The position numbers and the translations under genes were made by a program. This document shows, one piece after another, positions 5,042 to 13,242 of a DNA stretch of 20,988 nucleotides; position 1 is the first letter of the stretch, and every line of letters starts with the position of its first letter. Source of the DNA: a virus. A model generated the notes under the pieces. It was not told where the DNA came from. It saw only the letters and a list, made by a program, of their open reading frames with translations, and did not search any database. Location: IMG/VR virus record IMGVR_UViG_3300042471_000832, positions 1-20,988 of that record. One strand, given 5' to 3'.

Positions 5042-5349
5042 TGGCCAAGAGCAGGGAGAATCGCATCGCACAAGTCAAGCTGGAGTTTGACTTGATCCAG
5101 TCATGCCGTGACCGTGGCATTGATCCTGTGGCTGAGTTCTGGAAAACGCTCGCCCTGGTGGACGATCCAGCGATTAAGGCCAAGCTCCTGCTAGAGCTCT
5201 TCGATTACATATACCCAAAGAAGAAGGCAGTGGAGCACACGATCAGCCTCGACACGACGGCGCAGGCCTTGTCCCATGACGACGTAAGGGCCATCCTTGC
5301 GGCCGATCCTTTCACCGCTCCGAGGGCGCTCAATGAGCCTAAACCCTGA
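5041..5349 (+). CDS. probable small terminase subunit (102 aa)
   Basis: A 102-residue helical protein located immediately before the large terminase and overlapping it by 17 bases. The core (FDLIQSCRDRGIDPVAEFWK, then AIKAKLLLELFDYIYPKKKAVEH) resembles small packaging proteins seen next to phage large terminases, where a short helical domain ends in a YPKxKAxE motif. The C-terminal ~35 residues are likely flexible and may contact TerL. In other phages the small subunit recognises the packaging site on the DNA and regulates the TerL motor. The neighbouring 102-aa gene could instead hold that role, or the two could act together. AAGGA precedes the ATG at short distance. Confidence 0.6.
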   Translation: MAKSRENRIAQVKLEFDLIQSCRDRGIDPVAEFWKTLALVDDPAIKAKLLLELFDYIYPKKKAVEHTISLDTTAQALSHDDVRAILAADPFTAPRALNEPKP

Positions 5350-6781
5350 AGCTATCGCAGCCTACCGCCTACATATTGCCAAGGGCATCGAGGAGCTCCA
5401 CAGTCGGTGGCATCCTCACCCTGCGCAGGTAGAGATAGGCCGCGCCCTGTTGTCTGGCGGCTTCCTCGACGTGTTCGCCCAGTGTGGGCGCAACTTCGGC
5501 AAGACTGAGCTGGTGGGCTACCTGACGTGGCGCTACGCCTTTACCTTTCCGAAGAGCGAGAACTACTATTTCGCCCCGTATATGAAACAGGCCCGAGAGA
5601 TCATGTGGGCTAGCCGGCGCATCCAAGACTTCGGTCCCAAGTCATGGATCGAGAGTGTCAACAATACCGAGATGCGGATCACGTTCAAGAATGGATCGTT
5701 CATTAAGCTGGACGGTAGCGACAATGTGGACGCCTACCGCGGCGTCAAGCCCAAGGGACTGTCCATCTACGACGAGTTCAAGGACTTTCGCCCCGAGTTC
5801 CACGAAGCCTACGACCCGAACCGCGCAGCCTTTAACTCGCCGTTGCTTATCATCGGGACCCCTCCCGAGTTTGAAGGTCAGTTCACCAAGATCGCCGAGG
5901 AGTGGTCGTCGAACAAACGGAAGTCATACTTCACCTTCCCGACCAGCTCGAACCCTCATATCTCCCGCAAGTGGCTGGAGGAGAAGAAGGCTGAGCTGAT
6001 CGCCTTGGGTGAAGAGGATAAGTGGTTTCGCGAGTACGAAGCTAGGTTTGTCCGTGGTGGGGCTAAACGAGTGTTCCCCATGCTCAACCCTGACAAGATC
6101 GTCAGGCCTCATTCTCAGGTCACTCAGGAGATTTACCGCGACCGTAAGAAGCTGGAATGGTTCTCATGGGCTGACCCTGCAGGGGCGTCGTGTTTCGCTG
6201 TTCTGTACGGTGCAATCAATCCCTACACCCGAAAGGTGTACTTGCTAGACGAGATCTACGAGACCAATCAAGGCGAGATGACGGTCACCAAGATAGGCCA
6301 TAGGATCCTGAAGACAACTCAGGAGCTCTGGGAGCCTAGCACAACAGGCAACGAGTGGCGGCTAGGCTACGATGAGGCCGAGGCTTGGTTTGCTAACGAG
6401 ATGCTGGACCAGTTCGGCCTACACTTCGAGCCCACTCAGAAGGCCAAGAATGAGAAGGACAAGGGCATCACGCTGATCAAGGACATCCTGCTGGCTGATA
6501 AGCTCGTGGTTTCTGACCGCTGCAAGAAGCTGATCTGGGAGATGGATAACTATCAGAAGGACGACCACGGCAAGTTCGTCAAAAAGAACGACCACTTGAT
6601 TGATTGTCTCAGGTATATTCTGGGAGCGTCTTACTATACGATGAATGAAAGCGTCGAAGTTCAACCCGAGAAGGATGAGATGTGGCGCGGTGCTAGGATC
6701 TCAGATGACTTTCCGGGGTTTAACGAAACTGGAGAAAGGGTAGATGAATGGAATTTGGACACGGACTTAGCCTCTTGGTGA
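5333..6781 (+). CDS. terL: terminase large subunit (packaging ATPase and nuclease)
   Basis: 482 residues from ATG 5333, which has GAGG seven bases upstream. ATPase domain: Walker A-like CGRNFGKT at 51-58, Walker B LSIYDE at 143-148 with the catalytic Glu, and coupling motif IIGTPP at 173-178. RNase H-like nuclease domain: WADPAG with Asp281, YDEAEAWF with Asp347, and NDHLIDCLRY with Asp424, the usual acidic metal ligands. The length is close to that of P22 gp2. TerL cuts concatemeric DNA and pumps it into the prohead through the portal. The gene overlaps the upstream small subunit and the downstream membrane-protein gene. Confidence 0.95.
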   Translation: MSLNPEAIAAYRLHIAKGIEELHSRWHPHPAQVEIGRALLSGGFLDVFAQCGRNFGKTELVGYLTWRYAFTFPKSENYYFAPYMKQAREIMWASRRIQDFGPKSWIESVNNTEMRITFKNGSFIKLDGSDNVDAYRGVKPKGLSIYDEFKDFRPEFHEAYDPNRAAFNSPLLIIGTPPEFEGQFTKIAEEWSSNKRKSYFTFPTSSNPHISRKWLEEKKAELIALGEEDKWFREYEARFVRGGAKRVFPMLNPDKIVRPHSQVTQEIYRDRKKLEWFSWADPAGASCFAVLYGAINPYTRKVYLLDEIYETNQGEMTVTKIGHRILKTTQELWEPSTTGNEWRLGYDEAEAWFANEMLDQFGLHFEPTQKAKNEKDKGITLIKDILLADKLVVSDRCKKLIWEMDNYQKDDHGKFVKKNDHLIDCLRYILGASYYTMNESVEVQPEKDEMWRGARISDDFPGFNETGERVDEWNLDTDLASW

Positions 6782-6975
6782 TTGCAGTAGTCACGGTGGA
6801 GACCATGCTTTTGACTCTTCTTGGCGCTTGGGTGTTCTGGCTTGCAACGGAGTTGAAGGCCATGCAAAAATCGACTCATTCGATTCAGTATGTCCCGGCT
6901 GACACTTCTTTCCAGAAGATGACCGAGGAGATGCAGAAGGCTTTTGAGAAAGATCCATACGAGTCTGTGGGTTAA
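6748..6975 (+). CDS. small single-pass membrane protein between terL and portal (75 aa)
   Basis: ATG 6748 lies inside the end of terL and has GGAGAAAGGG seven bases upstream. Residues about 8-32 (LSLLVIAVVTVETMLLTLLG and following) form one clear transmembrane segment, followed by a polar helical tail of about 40 residues (TSFQKMTEEMQKAFEKD). The design (one membrane span and a cytoplasmic helix) would fit a holin-like, spanin-like or packaging-associated protein. A lysis role at this position would be unusual. The sequence gives no specific family. Confidence 0.8.
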   Translation: MEFGHGLSLLVIAVVTVETMLLTLLGAWVFWLATELKAMQKSTHSIQYVPADTSFQKMTEEMQKAFEKDPYESVG

Positions 6976-6986
6976 GGAGAGATTAA

Positions 6987-9245
6987 ATGGCGTCTGACGT
7001 TTACAGCTGGGATCAGCTTGATTCAGAGACTCAATACACTAGGCCAAACGGGCCAATCTGGCAGTATGACTTGGACGACTCCCGGAACGATAAGGACGTT
7101 CTCGCATGGCTTAGAGCAGAGCGAGATTACCTTGGAAACGAAGATGAGCTCGTCATCCGCAACATGCGCAAGAACCTAGCTCTCTACAAAGGGATCCAGT
7201 ATCAGGACATGGAGTCTAGGATCGACGCTCGTGACCGCGGAGCTGACCGTTCTGGCTTCATGCGCAAGATGGTTTGTAATCACCTTTACGACCTGACCAA
7301 GAACCGCGCCTCCCGGTTGATTAAGTTTAAGCCCGCAGTTGCCGTCCTGCCGGCTAACGATGAGTTTCAGGACAAGGTGGCTGCCAAGAGCTGCGAGATG
7401 CTTCTTGAGCATCTTAATTACATTAACGACTTTGAGGGCCGCGTAAGCCTTAATCTTGCCACCTACGCTATGGTGCAGGGGGAGAGTTACCTGATGGTCC
7501 TTTGGGATAAGGATCGCGGAGACATAAGCCCGGTCTACAAGGAGCTCTCGAAGCGTGGCCGTGTGCCCATGCTGGACGAGAACGGGCAACAGGTTGTGGA
7601 TCCGCAGGGGAATAAGATCTACGTAGATAAGCCTGTTCGTATTGGAGACGTGGTTTACAAGGTGCAGCTAGCGTCCGATGTTCTCCTGCAGCGTAAGCAG
7701 GCGTTCGAGGACGTGGATTATATGTTTACTATGGAGCCTGTAAGCACTGATAGGCTTCGTGTTCTGTACCCTGACAAAGCTTCTGAGATTAAGGATACCG
7801 AGTGTCAGGTGTACGACTACGAGAAGATGGAGATGAAATCGACCAGGCGTGAGGCCATGGTCTACACTTTCTGGCATCGTCGTACGGACATGCTGAAGAG
7901 CGGTCGTAAAATCGTGTTCACGGACACCGTGATCCTTGAGAACGTGGAGTCCCCGTTCTCGCATGATGATCTCCCTTGTGAGCGGTTCACAGATATTGAG
8001 TGGCCTGGTGAGCTTAGGGCCAAGAGTTTCTTCGATACCGTCAAAGGACTGACGGGCGCTTATAACAACCTGACCAACATGGTCATGCGCAATATTATGA
8101 TGGTAAGCCATCCAAAGTGGATGGTTCCTGCTGGATCGGTTGCGCTGGATCGCCTCGGAAACGATATTACAATCGTCCAGTACAAAGGTCCTCAGCCTCC
8201 CGTACTTGCGCAAGCGCAGACGACCCCGAACGAGGTTTACCAGTTCCGGGATAAACTCAAGGAAGAGTTTCAGCAGATCAGCGGGGTGTTCGGAGTGTCT
8301 CGTGGTGAGCCGCCTCCGGGGATTAAGGCCGGCGTGGCTCTGCAGTTCTTGTCGGAGCAGGAGAGTGAGCGGTATAATGAGCTCGTTCTTAAATGGAATG
8401 AGTTCAATAAGAAGATCGCCAAGAAGGCGCTCGCTGTTGCCGGCGATTACTATGACGACGACGATGCGCGCATGATTCGCGTCATGGGTAAGGGCAACGC
8501 ATGGATGACAAAATTCTTTGATTCAGCATACTTAAAGAAAGACTATGATATCCGAGTTCAAAATAGCTCTGCTTTGCCTAAGTCTGTTGCTGCTCGCACG
8601 CAGACGCTTCTGGACCTAAACGAGAGATTCCCGACTCAGTTCAGTGCGGAGCAGGTCATCGACATGCTTGATCTTGCTCAAAGCGACAAGTTCCTCGATC
8701 TGTCGGCTCAGTCTGTAAGGGCTGCCGAGGCCGAGAACGAGCGTCTGATGGAGTCCAAGGATGAGGAAGAAGTTCTTAAGCTAATGCCGCAGGAGTTCGA
8801 GAACCATCTGATTCACTGGAAGATCCACAGTCATCAGATGCAGAGCTATGCCTTCAAGTATACCATGCCGCCTGAAGTGCAAAAACGATTTGAAGAACAT
8901 GTACTTACGCATGAATACTTCATGGAGCAATACGCAATGAAAAACCCTGCTTTTGCTCAGGAGCTATCCAAGCTGCCAATGTATCCGATGTTCTACAAGC
9001 AAACTCCACCAGCCCCGGCAATGGCGCCTGGGGCTGCCACCCCGGCTGCAGTGCCCTCACAAGCAGGTCAATTACTCCCGCCACAGCCAGCTGACCTTGC
9101 GGCATTTCAGCAGCCGGGGATGACTATCAATCCACTAATTGGTGGTGGTGAGCAACAGTTACCCGTCAATGAAATGACGCGTATACCCTCGGCACAGGTA
9201 CAGCTTGGAGCCGGTGGTCCTATTGAGCCAACTAATGCTATCTGA
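6987..9245 (+). CDS. portal protein (752 aa)
   Basis: Starts at ATG 6987 with AAGGAG nearby. The position between terL and the scaffold/capsid genes and the size near that of P22 gp1 point to the dodecameric portal, the ring through which DNA enters and leaves the head. Supporting segments are RNASRLIKFKPAVAVLPAND, LNLATYAMVQGESYLMVLWD, the WPGELRAKSFFDTVKGLTGA helix, and the stem-like GVFGVSRGEPPPGIKAG followed by LQFLSEQESERYNELVLKWN. Residues about 670-752 are Pro/Ala/Gln/Gly-rich and probably disordered, which could form an extended C-terminal crown or barrel region. A stretch of four Asp (DDDD) occurs near residue 490. Confidence 0.9.
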   Translation: MASDVYSWDQLDSETQYTRPNGPIWQYDLDDSRNDKDVLAWLRAERDYLGNEDELVIRNMRKNLALYKGIQYQDMESRIDARDRGADRSGFMRKMVCNHLYDLTKNRASRLIKFKPAVAVLPANDEFQDKVAAKSCEMLLEHLNYINDFEGRVSLNLATYAMVQGESYLMVLWDKDRGDISPVYKELSKRGRVPMLDENGQQVVDPQGNKIYVDKPVRIGDVVYKVQLASDVLLQRKQAFEDVDYMFTMEPVSTDRLRVLYPDKASEIKDTECQVYDYEKMEMKSTRREAMVYTFWHRRTDMLKSGRKIVFTDTVILENVESPFSHDDLPCERFTDIEWPGELRAKSFFDTVKGLTGAYNNLTNMVMRNIMMVSHPKWMVPAGSVALDRLGNDITIVQYKGPQPPVLAQAQTTPNEVYQFRDKLKEEFQQISGVFGVSRGEPPPGIKAGVALQFLSEQESERYNELVLKWNEFNKKIAKKALAVAGDYYDDDDARMIRVMGKGNAWMTKFFDSAYLKKDYDIRVQNSSALPKSVAARTQTLLDLNERFPTQFSAEQVIDMLDLAQSDKFLDLSAQSVRAAEAENERLMESKDEEEVLKLMPQEFENHLIHWKIHSHQMQSYAFKYTMPPEVQKRFEEHVLTHEYFMEQYAMKNPAFAQELSKLPMYPMFYKQTPPAPAMAPGAATPAAVPSQAGQLLPPQPADLAAFQQPGMTINPLIGGGEQQLPVNEMTRIPSAQVQLGAGGPIEPTNAI

Positions 9246-9257
9246 AAGGAATGAAAG

Positions 9258-10499
9258 ATGAGTGCAGATGCCGCAAGCAGCACTCCATCAGCTCAGTCTG
9301 GTGGAGATGCGCCTTTTACCAAGCCAGTAGTCGATGACGGAGCAGGTCTAGAGCTCGCCGGTGGAAGTGGTCCGGTTACGTTCGACGAGCTAGAAAGTGC
9401 GACTCGTGGAGTCCAAGCCAAGAAGGCTCAAGAAAAAAAGGAAGAGCACGAGGCCGAGAAGGTAGCAGTAAAAGGCGAGAAGAAGGCCAAGGACAAAGCC
9501 AAGGACGAACCAGAAGAGAAGCCTGTCGAGAAAAAAGAAAAAGAAGCCCCTCATGAGGAAAGTGTATCGGAAGGGTCGGATAAAAAAGAGTCACCTGTTG
9601 CACAAGGTGATAAAAAAGTTCTAAAATTGAAGAGCGGCGATACCGAGGTTCCCGTTTCTGCAGACGCTCTCGTGACTGTCCGTGTAGACGGAAAGGCTGA
9701 AAGAGTACCCCTGCAGGAAGTGATCAACAGGTATTCGCAGCGGACGCACCTTGATCGGGAGTACGAGCAACTCAAGACTCAGAAGCAACACTTCGAGGAC
9801 GAGCGTACCCGGATCAATAAAGTGCTAGAGAAATCCCAAAAGATGCTCGTGGAAGAGCAGGATCTTGAAGGGTTTCTCGACTGGATCGGCGAGGCTATTG
9901 GCGAGGACGGAGCAACACTCTACCGCCAGCAGATCGAAAAGGTCCAAAGGGAGCTTGAGGAGTTTGCTGGTCTCTCGCCTGAAGAACGCGAATTGCGTAA
10001 CCTGAAGAGAGAGAACGAACGATTCAAGTCCAGACAGCAGGCCGCTCGCGAGGAAGTGCGTAAACAAGAAGCGTTCAAGAAATTGGACGAGGAAGTTACA
10101 GGCCTGATCACCAAGGAAGGTATGACCAAGAAGGAATTGGTCACGGCTTATGACGATCTGATCGAGCTCGGTTATGATGCGTCCCAGTTGAACCCTGACG
10201 TTCTGGTTAAATACCATAAGAACATGCAGACGTTCGGGACGGTTCAGAGTCTTCTGACAGAGATTAACCCAGAGCTCGCGAAGAACGATAAGGTTGTGGC
10301 CGACTGGGTCCAAACTGCAATCCTTAACGGGGCATCACCCCAAATGCTTAAGGAAGCAATGGCACAAGTTTACGAGCAAGAGAGTCTGGTGAAAGCCAAG
10401 GCTCTTGCCAAAAAGATGAGCAAGAATGAGCGCGCTAACCGCTCTTCTCAACCAAAAAACCCCGGCAAAGACGCAATGTTCTTTGACGATATTGTGTGA
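9258..10499 (+). CDS. scaffolding protein (413 aa)
   Basis: AAAGGA lies seven bases before ATG 9258. The first ~125 residues are a Lys/Glu-rich low-complexity region (AQEKKEEHEAEKVAVKGEKK and similar). After a small folded strand region (VLKLKSGDTEVPVSADALVT), most of the remainder is long helix (YEQLKTQKQHFEDERTRINK, ELRNLKRENERFKSRQQAA). It ends in a short basic region and MFFDDIV. The position between portal and major capsid and the extended helical, highly charged composition are typical of scaffolds that template prohead assembly and leave before maturation. The SD-to-stop spacing shows tight linkage with portal. Confidence 0.85.
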   Translation: MSADAASSTPSAQSGGDAPFTKPVVDDGAGLELAGGSGPVTFDELESATRGVQAKKAQEKKEEHEAEKVAVKGEKKAKDKAKDEPEEKPVEKKEKEAPHEESVSEGSDKKESPVAQGDKKVLKLKSGDTEVPVSADALVTVRVDGKAERVPLQEVINRYSQRTHLDREYEQLKTQKQHFEDERTRINKVLEKSQKMLVEEQDLEGFLDWIGEAIGEDGATLYRQQIEKVQRELEEFAGLSPEERELRNLKRENERFKSRQQAAREEVRKQEAFKKLDEEVTGLITKEGMTKKELVTAYDDLIELGYDASQLNPDVLVKYHKNMQTFGTVQSLLTEINPELAKNDKVVADWVQTAILNGASPQMLKEAMAQVYEQESLVKAKALAKKMSKNERANRSSQPKNPGKDAMFFDDIV

Positions 10500-10509
10500 G
10501 GATTAGACG

Positions 10510-11694
10510 ATGGCTAATTTTAACCTTCAGGATGCAAGTAATCTCTTTAAAATCAAGTATGGCAAGCTCTCTGAGAATACCTACAACTCTGCCAACGTGC
10601 TGTTGGCTCGGGTGAAGAAGAGCTACGACTTCGTAGGTAAGCAGCACTCCCGCGCTGTGCCGATCTCCATGTCTGGCGGCGTCGGATCGGGCTCTCTGCC
10701 TACCGCTAACTTCTCGGAAATCGGCGACGCACAGCTGATTGCCAAGAAGATGTACGCTGTCACCCAGATCGACCGTGAGGCCGTCAAAGCTGCTTCGAGC
10801 AGCGAAGGCGCCTTCGTTGAAATGACCAAGTTCGCTGTGCAAAAGGGCGTTGAGTCCTGGATGCGCAACATGAGCCGGGCCCTCTTCAACGATGGAACCG
10901 GAGCTCTTGGAACCATTCAGGCCGGCGGCGTGTTAGGTGCAGGCCCATGGGATTGCATTATCTCGACTGCTACCTGGAAGGAAGCTAACTTTGAAGAAAA
11001 GGACTATGTCAACCTGACCGGTGCATTGACGGCTGTTTTTGAAGTTACGGCTGTCGATCCTGCAACCCGCACCGTCACCCTGACGGCTGTTTCTGGATCG
11101 TACACCCCGGTTGCTGGCGATGTGATCTACATGCAAAACTCGAAGGATAAGGATCCTTCTGGTTTGAAGGGCGTGCTAGGAGCTACCTCCGGATCGCAGT
11201 ACAATATCTCGGTCGGCCGTCGCTGGCAGGCAAGTCAGCTGGCTGCCGGTGGAGCCGGTCTCACCACCGACCTGATGAACCAGCAGATGCTGGAGATTCA
11301 GCGTAAGTCCGGCAAGGTGCCTAACCTGATCATCACCTCGTTCACTCAGTTTCGCAAACTGTTGAATGTCCTTGAAGATCAGAAGCAATACATTGTTGAG
11401 CCCCGGTCTCCTGAGCTCGTCGGAAAGGTCTCTTTCCGCGGCGTGGAGTTCATGAGCTCGGCAGGCCCTGTCGGCGTCTTCCCAGAGCGTTTCTGTGAAG
11501 ATGACCGTATGTACATGCTCAATGACAACTTCATTGAGATCGCGCACCGCCCAGACTTCGGATGGTTCGATGATGATGGCTCCGTGTTCCTCCGTGACGC
11601 TGCAAGCGATTCCTACAGCGCACGCTTCGGCGGCTACCTCGAAGCCTACATCGCACCTCCGTTCCACGGTGTGATCACCGGCTTGGCTACCTAA
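10510..11694 (+). CDS. major capsid protein, HK97-fold (394 aa)
   Basis: ATG 10510 has GAGGA seven bases upstream. The N-arm (FNLQDASNLFKIKYGKLSEN) is followed by the region expected for the E-loop and spine helix (GGVGSGSLPTANFSEIGDAQ, then FVEMTKFAVQKGVESWMRNM). A strand-rich insertion occurs at about 175-215 (TAVFEVTAVDPATRTVTLTA), then an A-domain with LIITSFTQFRKLLNVLEDQK, RGVEFMSSAGPVGVFPE, and the C-terminal ARFGGYLEAYIAPPFHGVITG. The position after a scaffold and before a strong terminator fits the most heavily expressed virion gene. The strand-rich insertion may act like the I-domain of P22-type coats; that is inference. Confidence 0.9.
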   Translation: MANFNLQDASNLFKIKYGKLSENTYNSANVLLARVKKSYDFVGKQHSRAVPISMSGGVGSGSLPTANFSEIGDAQLIAKKMYAVTQIDREAVKAASSSEGAFVEMTKFAVQKGVESWMRNMSRALFNDGTGALGTIQAGGVLGAGPWDCIISTATWKEANFEEKDYVNLTGALTAVFEVTAVDPATRTVTLTAVSGSYTPVAGDVIYMQNSKDKDPSGLKGVLGATSGSQYNISVGRRWQASQLAAGGAGLTTDLMNQQMLEIQRKSGKVPNLIITSFTQFRKLLNVLEDQKQYIVEPRSPELVGKVSFRGVEFMSSAGPVGVFPERFCEDDRMYMLNDNFIEIAHRPDFGWFDDDGSVFLRDAASDSYSARFGGYLEAYIAPPFHGVITGLAT

Positions 11695-11715
11695 GGATCG
11701 GGTAGCGACAGGGGG

Positions 11716-11750
11716 GCGGGGACACTGCGGGTCCTGGCCCCCCGCTTTTT
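11716..11750 (+). terminator. intrinsic terminator after the major capsid gene
   Basis: GCGGGG (11716-11721) pairs with CCCCGC (11740-11745) and is followed by TTTTT (11746-11750). An inner GGAC/GTCC stem and a competing GGGGGG/CCCCCC pairing add stability. It lies 20 bases after the capsid stop and would lower expression of downstream virion genes relative to coat. Confidence 0.8.
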
Positions 11751-11779
11751 AACCTGAGTTTAACCAGAAGGAGATTACC

Positions 11780-12106
11780 ATGCTTCGTTCAATTAAGTCC
11801 CCTCAACGCGCCCCTCGCCAACTTCATTTCAAAGTAGATGGAACCGGTGCTGCTTCCATCCTGATCGGATCGAAAGATGCAACCCTGACCGATAACGGAA
11901 CCGGGGATTATACCCTGACGTTCGAGCAAGCTTTTGCTCGTCTTCCTGTTGTCGTCGCATCTAGCCTTACCGCTGGAGCAGTCATCCAGATTGCATCGGC
12001 TACCGCGTCGGCTTGTCAGATCGTTGTGAAAGATACAGCTGGATCTGCACTCGATGCTGACCTGATGGTGATCGTTCAAGGTTTCGACGCAGCGGACGAG
12101 TACTAA
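11780..12106 (+). CDS. small beta-rich virion protein (108 aa), possible decoration protein
   Basis: AAGGAG six bases before ATG 11780 is the strongest kind of SD. After a basic N-terminus (LRSIKSPQRAPRQLHFKVDG) the sequence alternates short strands: ASILIGSKDATLTDNGTGDY, TLTFEQAFARLPVVVASSLT, then CQIVVKDTAGSALDADLMVI. The DNGTGDYTLTF pattern occurs in small structural proteins of other phages, by recall. The position right after the capsid gene suggests a head decoration or head-completion protein. Nothing in the sequence decides between these. Confidence 0.75.
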   Translation: MLRSIKSPQRAPRQLHFKVDGTGAASILIGSKDATLTDNGTGDYTLTFEQAFARLPVVVASSLTAGAVIQIASATASACQIVVKDTAGSALDADLMVIVQGFDAADEY

Positions 12107-12116
12107 ACGCTAGTCA

Positions 12117-12194
12117 GGCCCGGTAGCTCAGGGGTAGAGTAGCTTTAAGCGCGGCACTTAAAGCGGGTCAGAGGTTCGAATCCTCTCCGGGCCG
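12117..12194 (+). tRNA. tRNA gene with enlarged (8-bp) anticodon stem; identity uncertain
   Basis: Acceptor stem 12117-12123 with 12187-12193 (7 perfect pairs), D-arm GCTC/GAGT (12126-12129, 12137-12140, one G-U) with a GG- and TA-containing loop, a 5-base variable loop, and a perfect T-arm AGAGG/CCTCT with loop TTCGAAT. The anticodon arm is odd: 12142-12149 pairs with 12157-12164 as eight consecutive pairs around a 7-base loop CGCGGCA (12150-12156), so the arm is six bases longer than the standard 17. The central triplet would be CGG (reads CCG, Pro), but position 33 is G where T is expected. CCA is not encoded (CCT follows the discriminator G). It lies between two virion genes. Confidence 0.75.
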
Positions 12195-12211
12195 CCTAAC
12201 GGGGGTTTAAA

Positions 12212-12565
12212 ATGGCTAGTGTTCAACGCCTTGTTCTTCAATCCGGCGCAATTTCTGGAGCTTCTGGATCAACAGACGCCATGAGCCTTGAGGCTTATGT
12301 GACGGATGTTATCGGATCGGTAGTTTGCTCCGCTGCTGGGTTTACTACTTTTGATGCTTATCTTCAGCACTCGCCAGACGGTACGACCTGGTTCGATGTC
12401 GTGCAGCTTGCAAAGCCAGGTGGCGGGTCGCTGGCTGCTACCGGAGCTATGATCGCATCGACGACTAGTCCTATCTTGGGCAAGGTTCGGATGCGGTGGG
12501 CACTTACGGGTGGTGCTCAAACTGCTACTGCCGACTTTGTGGTCTATTACGATAAGAGGAAGTAA
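12212..12565 (+). CDS. beta-rich virion protein (117 aa)
   Basis: Starts 18 bases after the tRNA; only a GGGGG tract seven bases upstream serves as SD. The sequence alternates small residues and strands and contains FDAYLQHSPDGTTWFDVVQL and GKVRMRWALTGGAQTATADF. The HSPDGTTWFDV motif followed by a WALTGG strand is familiar from small phage structural proteins of unknown role. The stop overlaps the next start as TAATG. Probably a head, neck or tail-accessory component. Confidence 0.75.
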   Translation: MASVQRLVLQSGAISGASGSTDAMSLEAYVTDVIGSVVCSAAGFTTFDAYLQHSPDGTTWFDVVQLAKPGGGSLAATGAMIASTTSPILGKVRMRWALTGGAQTATADFVVYYDKRK

Positions 12566-12987
12566 TGTCAAAGGTTGACCTTTATCCCACGCAAACCTCT
12601 TCTCCGAGTGCAGCACAGGTTCAAACTGGAACCGTTATCGGGAATAAAGTAGCAGCGGACGTCAACCTTTTAGGCGGAACGGTAACGGGGACCTTTGAGC
12701 CGACTGGGCTTAGTACGAACGTAAAGACTTCAGTGATGATCGTTACTGATGTCCCCGCTTTAGTGACTCCCTCTCCACTCGCTGACCGTAATGCCATGTC
12801 TATTCGCGTCTGGGGAGATCAGACGGTTTATTTCGGCGAGGATGTTACGGTATCTTCAGCCAACGGGTATCCTAAGACTACGCTGGAAGAGTTAGCACTC
12901 GATATTAAAGAGAATCCAGCAATGGAAATCTGGGCGGTGTGTGAAACAGGTAAAACCTCTGAACTAAGAGTATTGGAGCTGGCCTGA
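12565..12987 (+). CDS. beta-rich virion protein (140 aa)
   Basis: AGAGGA precedes ATG 12565, and the stop overlaps the next ATG by one base (TGATG), so the three consecutive small genes are translationally coupled. The C-terminal half shows DRNAMSIRVWGDQTVYFGED, then NGYPKTTLEELALDIKENPA and EIWAVCETGKTSELRVLELA. This two-part pattern (a strand giving a shielded value, then a WAVC.TG...RVLELA end) is common in small phage virion proteins. The precise site in the virion is unknown. Confidence 0.75.
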   Translation: MSKVDLYPTQTSSPSAAQVQTGTVIGNKVAADVNLLGGTVTGTFEPTGLSTNVKTSVMIVTDVPALVTPSPLADRNAMSIRVWGDQTVYFGEDVTVSSANGYPKTTLEELALDIKENPAMEIWAVCETGKTSELRVLELA

Positions 12988-13232
12988 TGGCATTCGTATC
13001 ATCAACCTTCGCACCTTATGTCCCCCCTCTTAGAGAGAGAATCCTAACGGCGATTGATAGAGTGACAGTGATTAACTACTCAAACCTTGGGTCTTGCGAA
13101 GAAATTATAACAAGTATTGAATATACAGCGGCATCAATTAGCGCGACAGCAAAAGCCACTAAAGCGTTTACATATTCTGATACGACCTTCAGGTATGTAA
13201 TCTCAGCTGTAAACTGGACAGTAGTCCCATGA
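12987..13232 (+). CDS. small virion-associated protein (81 aa), unknown
   Basis: GGAG eight bases before ATG 12987. The first 25 residues contain a basic helix (PLRERILTAIDRVTVINYS). The remainder is Thr/Ser/Ala-rich and strand-forming (ITSIEYTAASISATAKATKA, then FTYSDTTFRYVISAVNWTVV). The C-terminal part resembles a small beta-sandwich. Its setting inside a coupled run of structural genes argues for a virion role. No family recognised. Confidence 0.7.
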   Translation: MAFVSSTFAPYVPPLRERILTAIDRVTVINYSNLGSCEEIITSIEYTAASISATAKATKAFTYSDTTFRYVISAVNWTVVP

Positions 13233-13242
13233 GGAGAATGAA

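Noticed and set aside
7668-8213. 181-aa - strand ORF inside the portal gene
   Set aside because: Antisense to a clearly recognised gene, no SD and no neighbours in that direction.
9825-10313. 162-aa - strand ORF inside the scaffold gene
   Set aside because: Leu/Val-rich antisense shadow of a Lys/Glu-rich helical gene, a known artefact of such codon use.
11176-11667. 163-aa - strand ORF inside the capsid gene
   Set aside because: Antisense shadow of the major capsid gene.
12117-12194. tRNA as a prophage attachment site
   Set aside because: It lies inside the virion gene run and no integrase or duplicated tRNA end is seen in the window.
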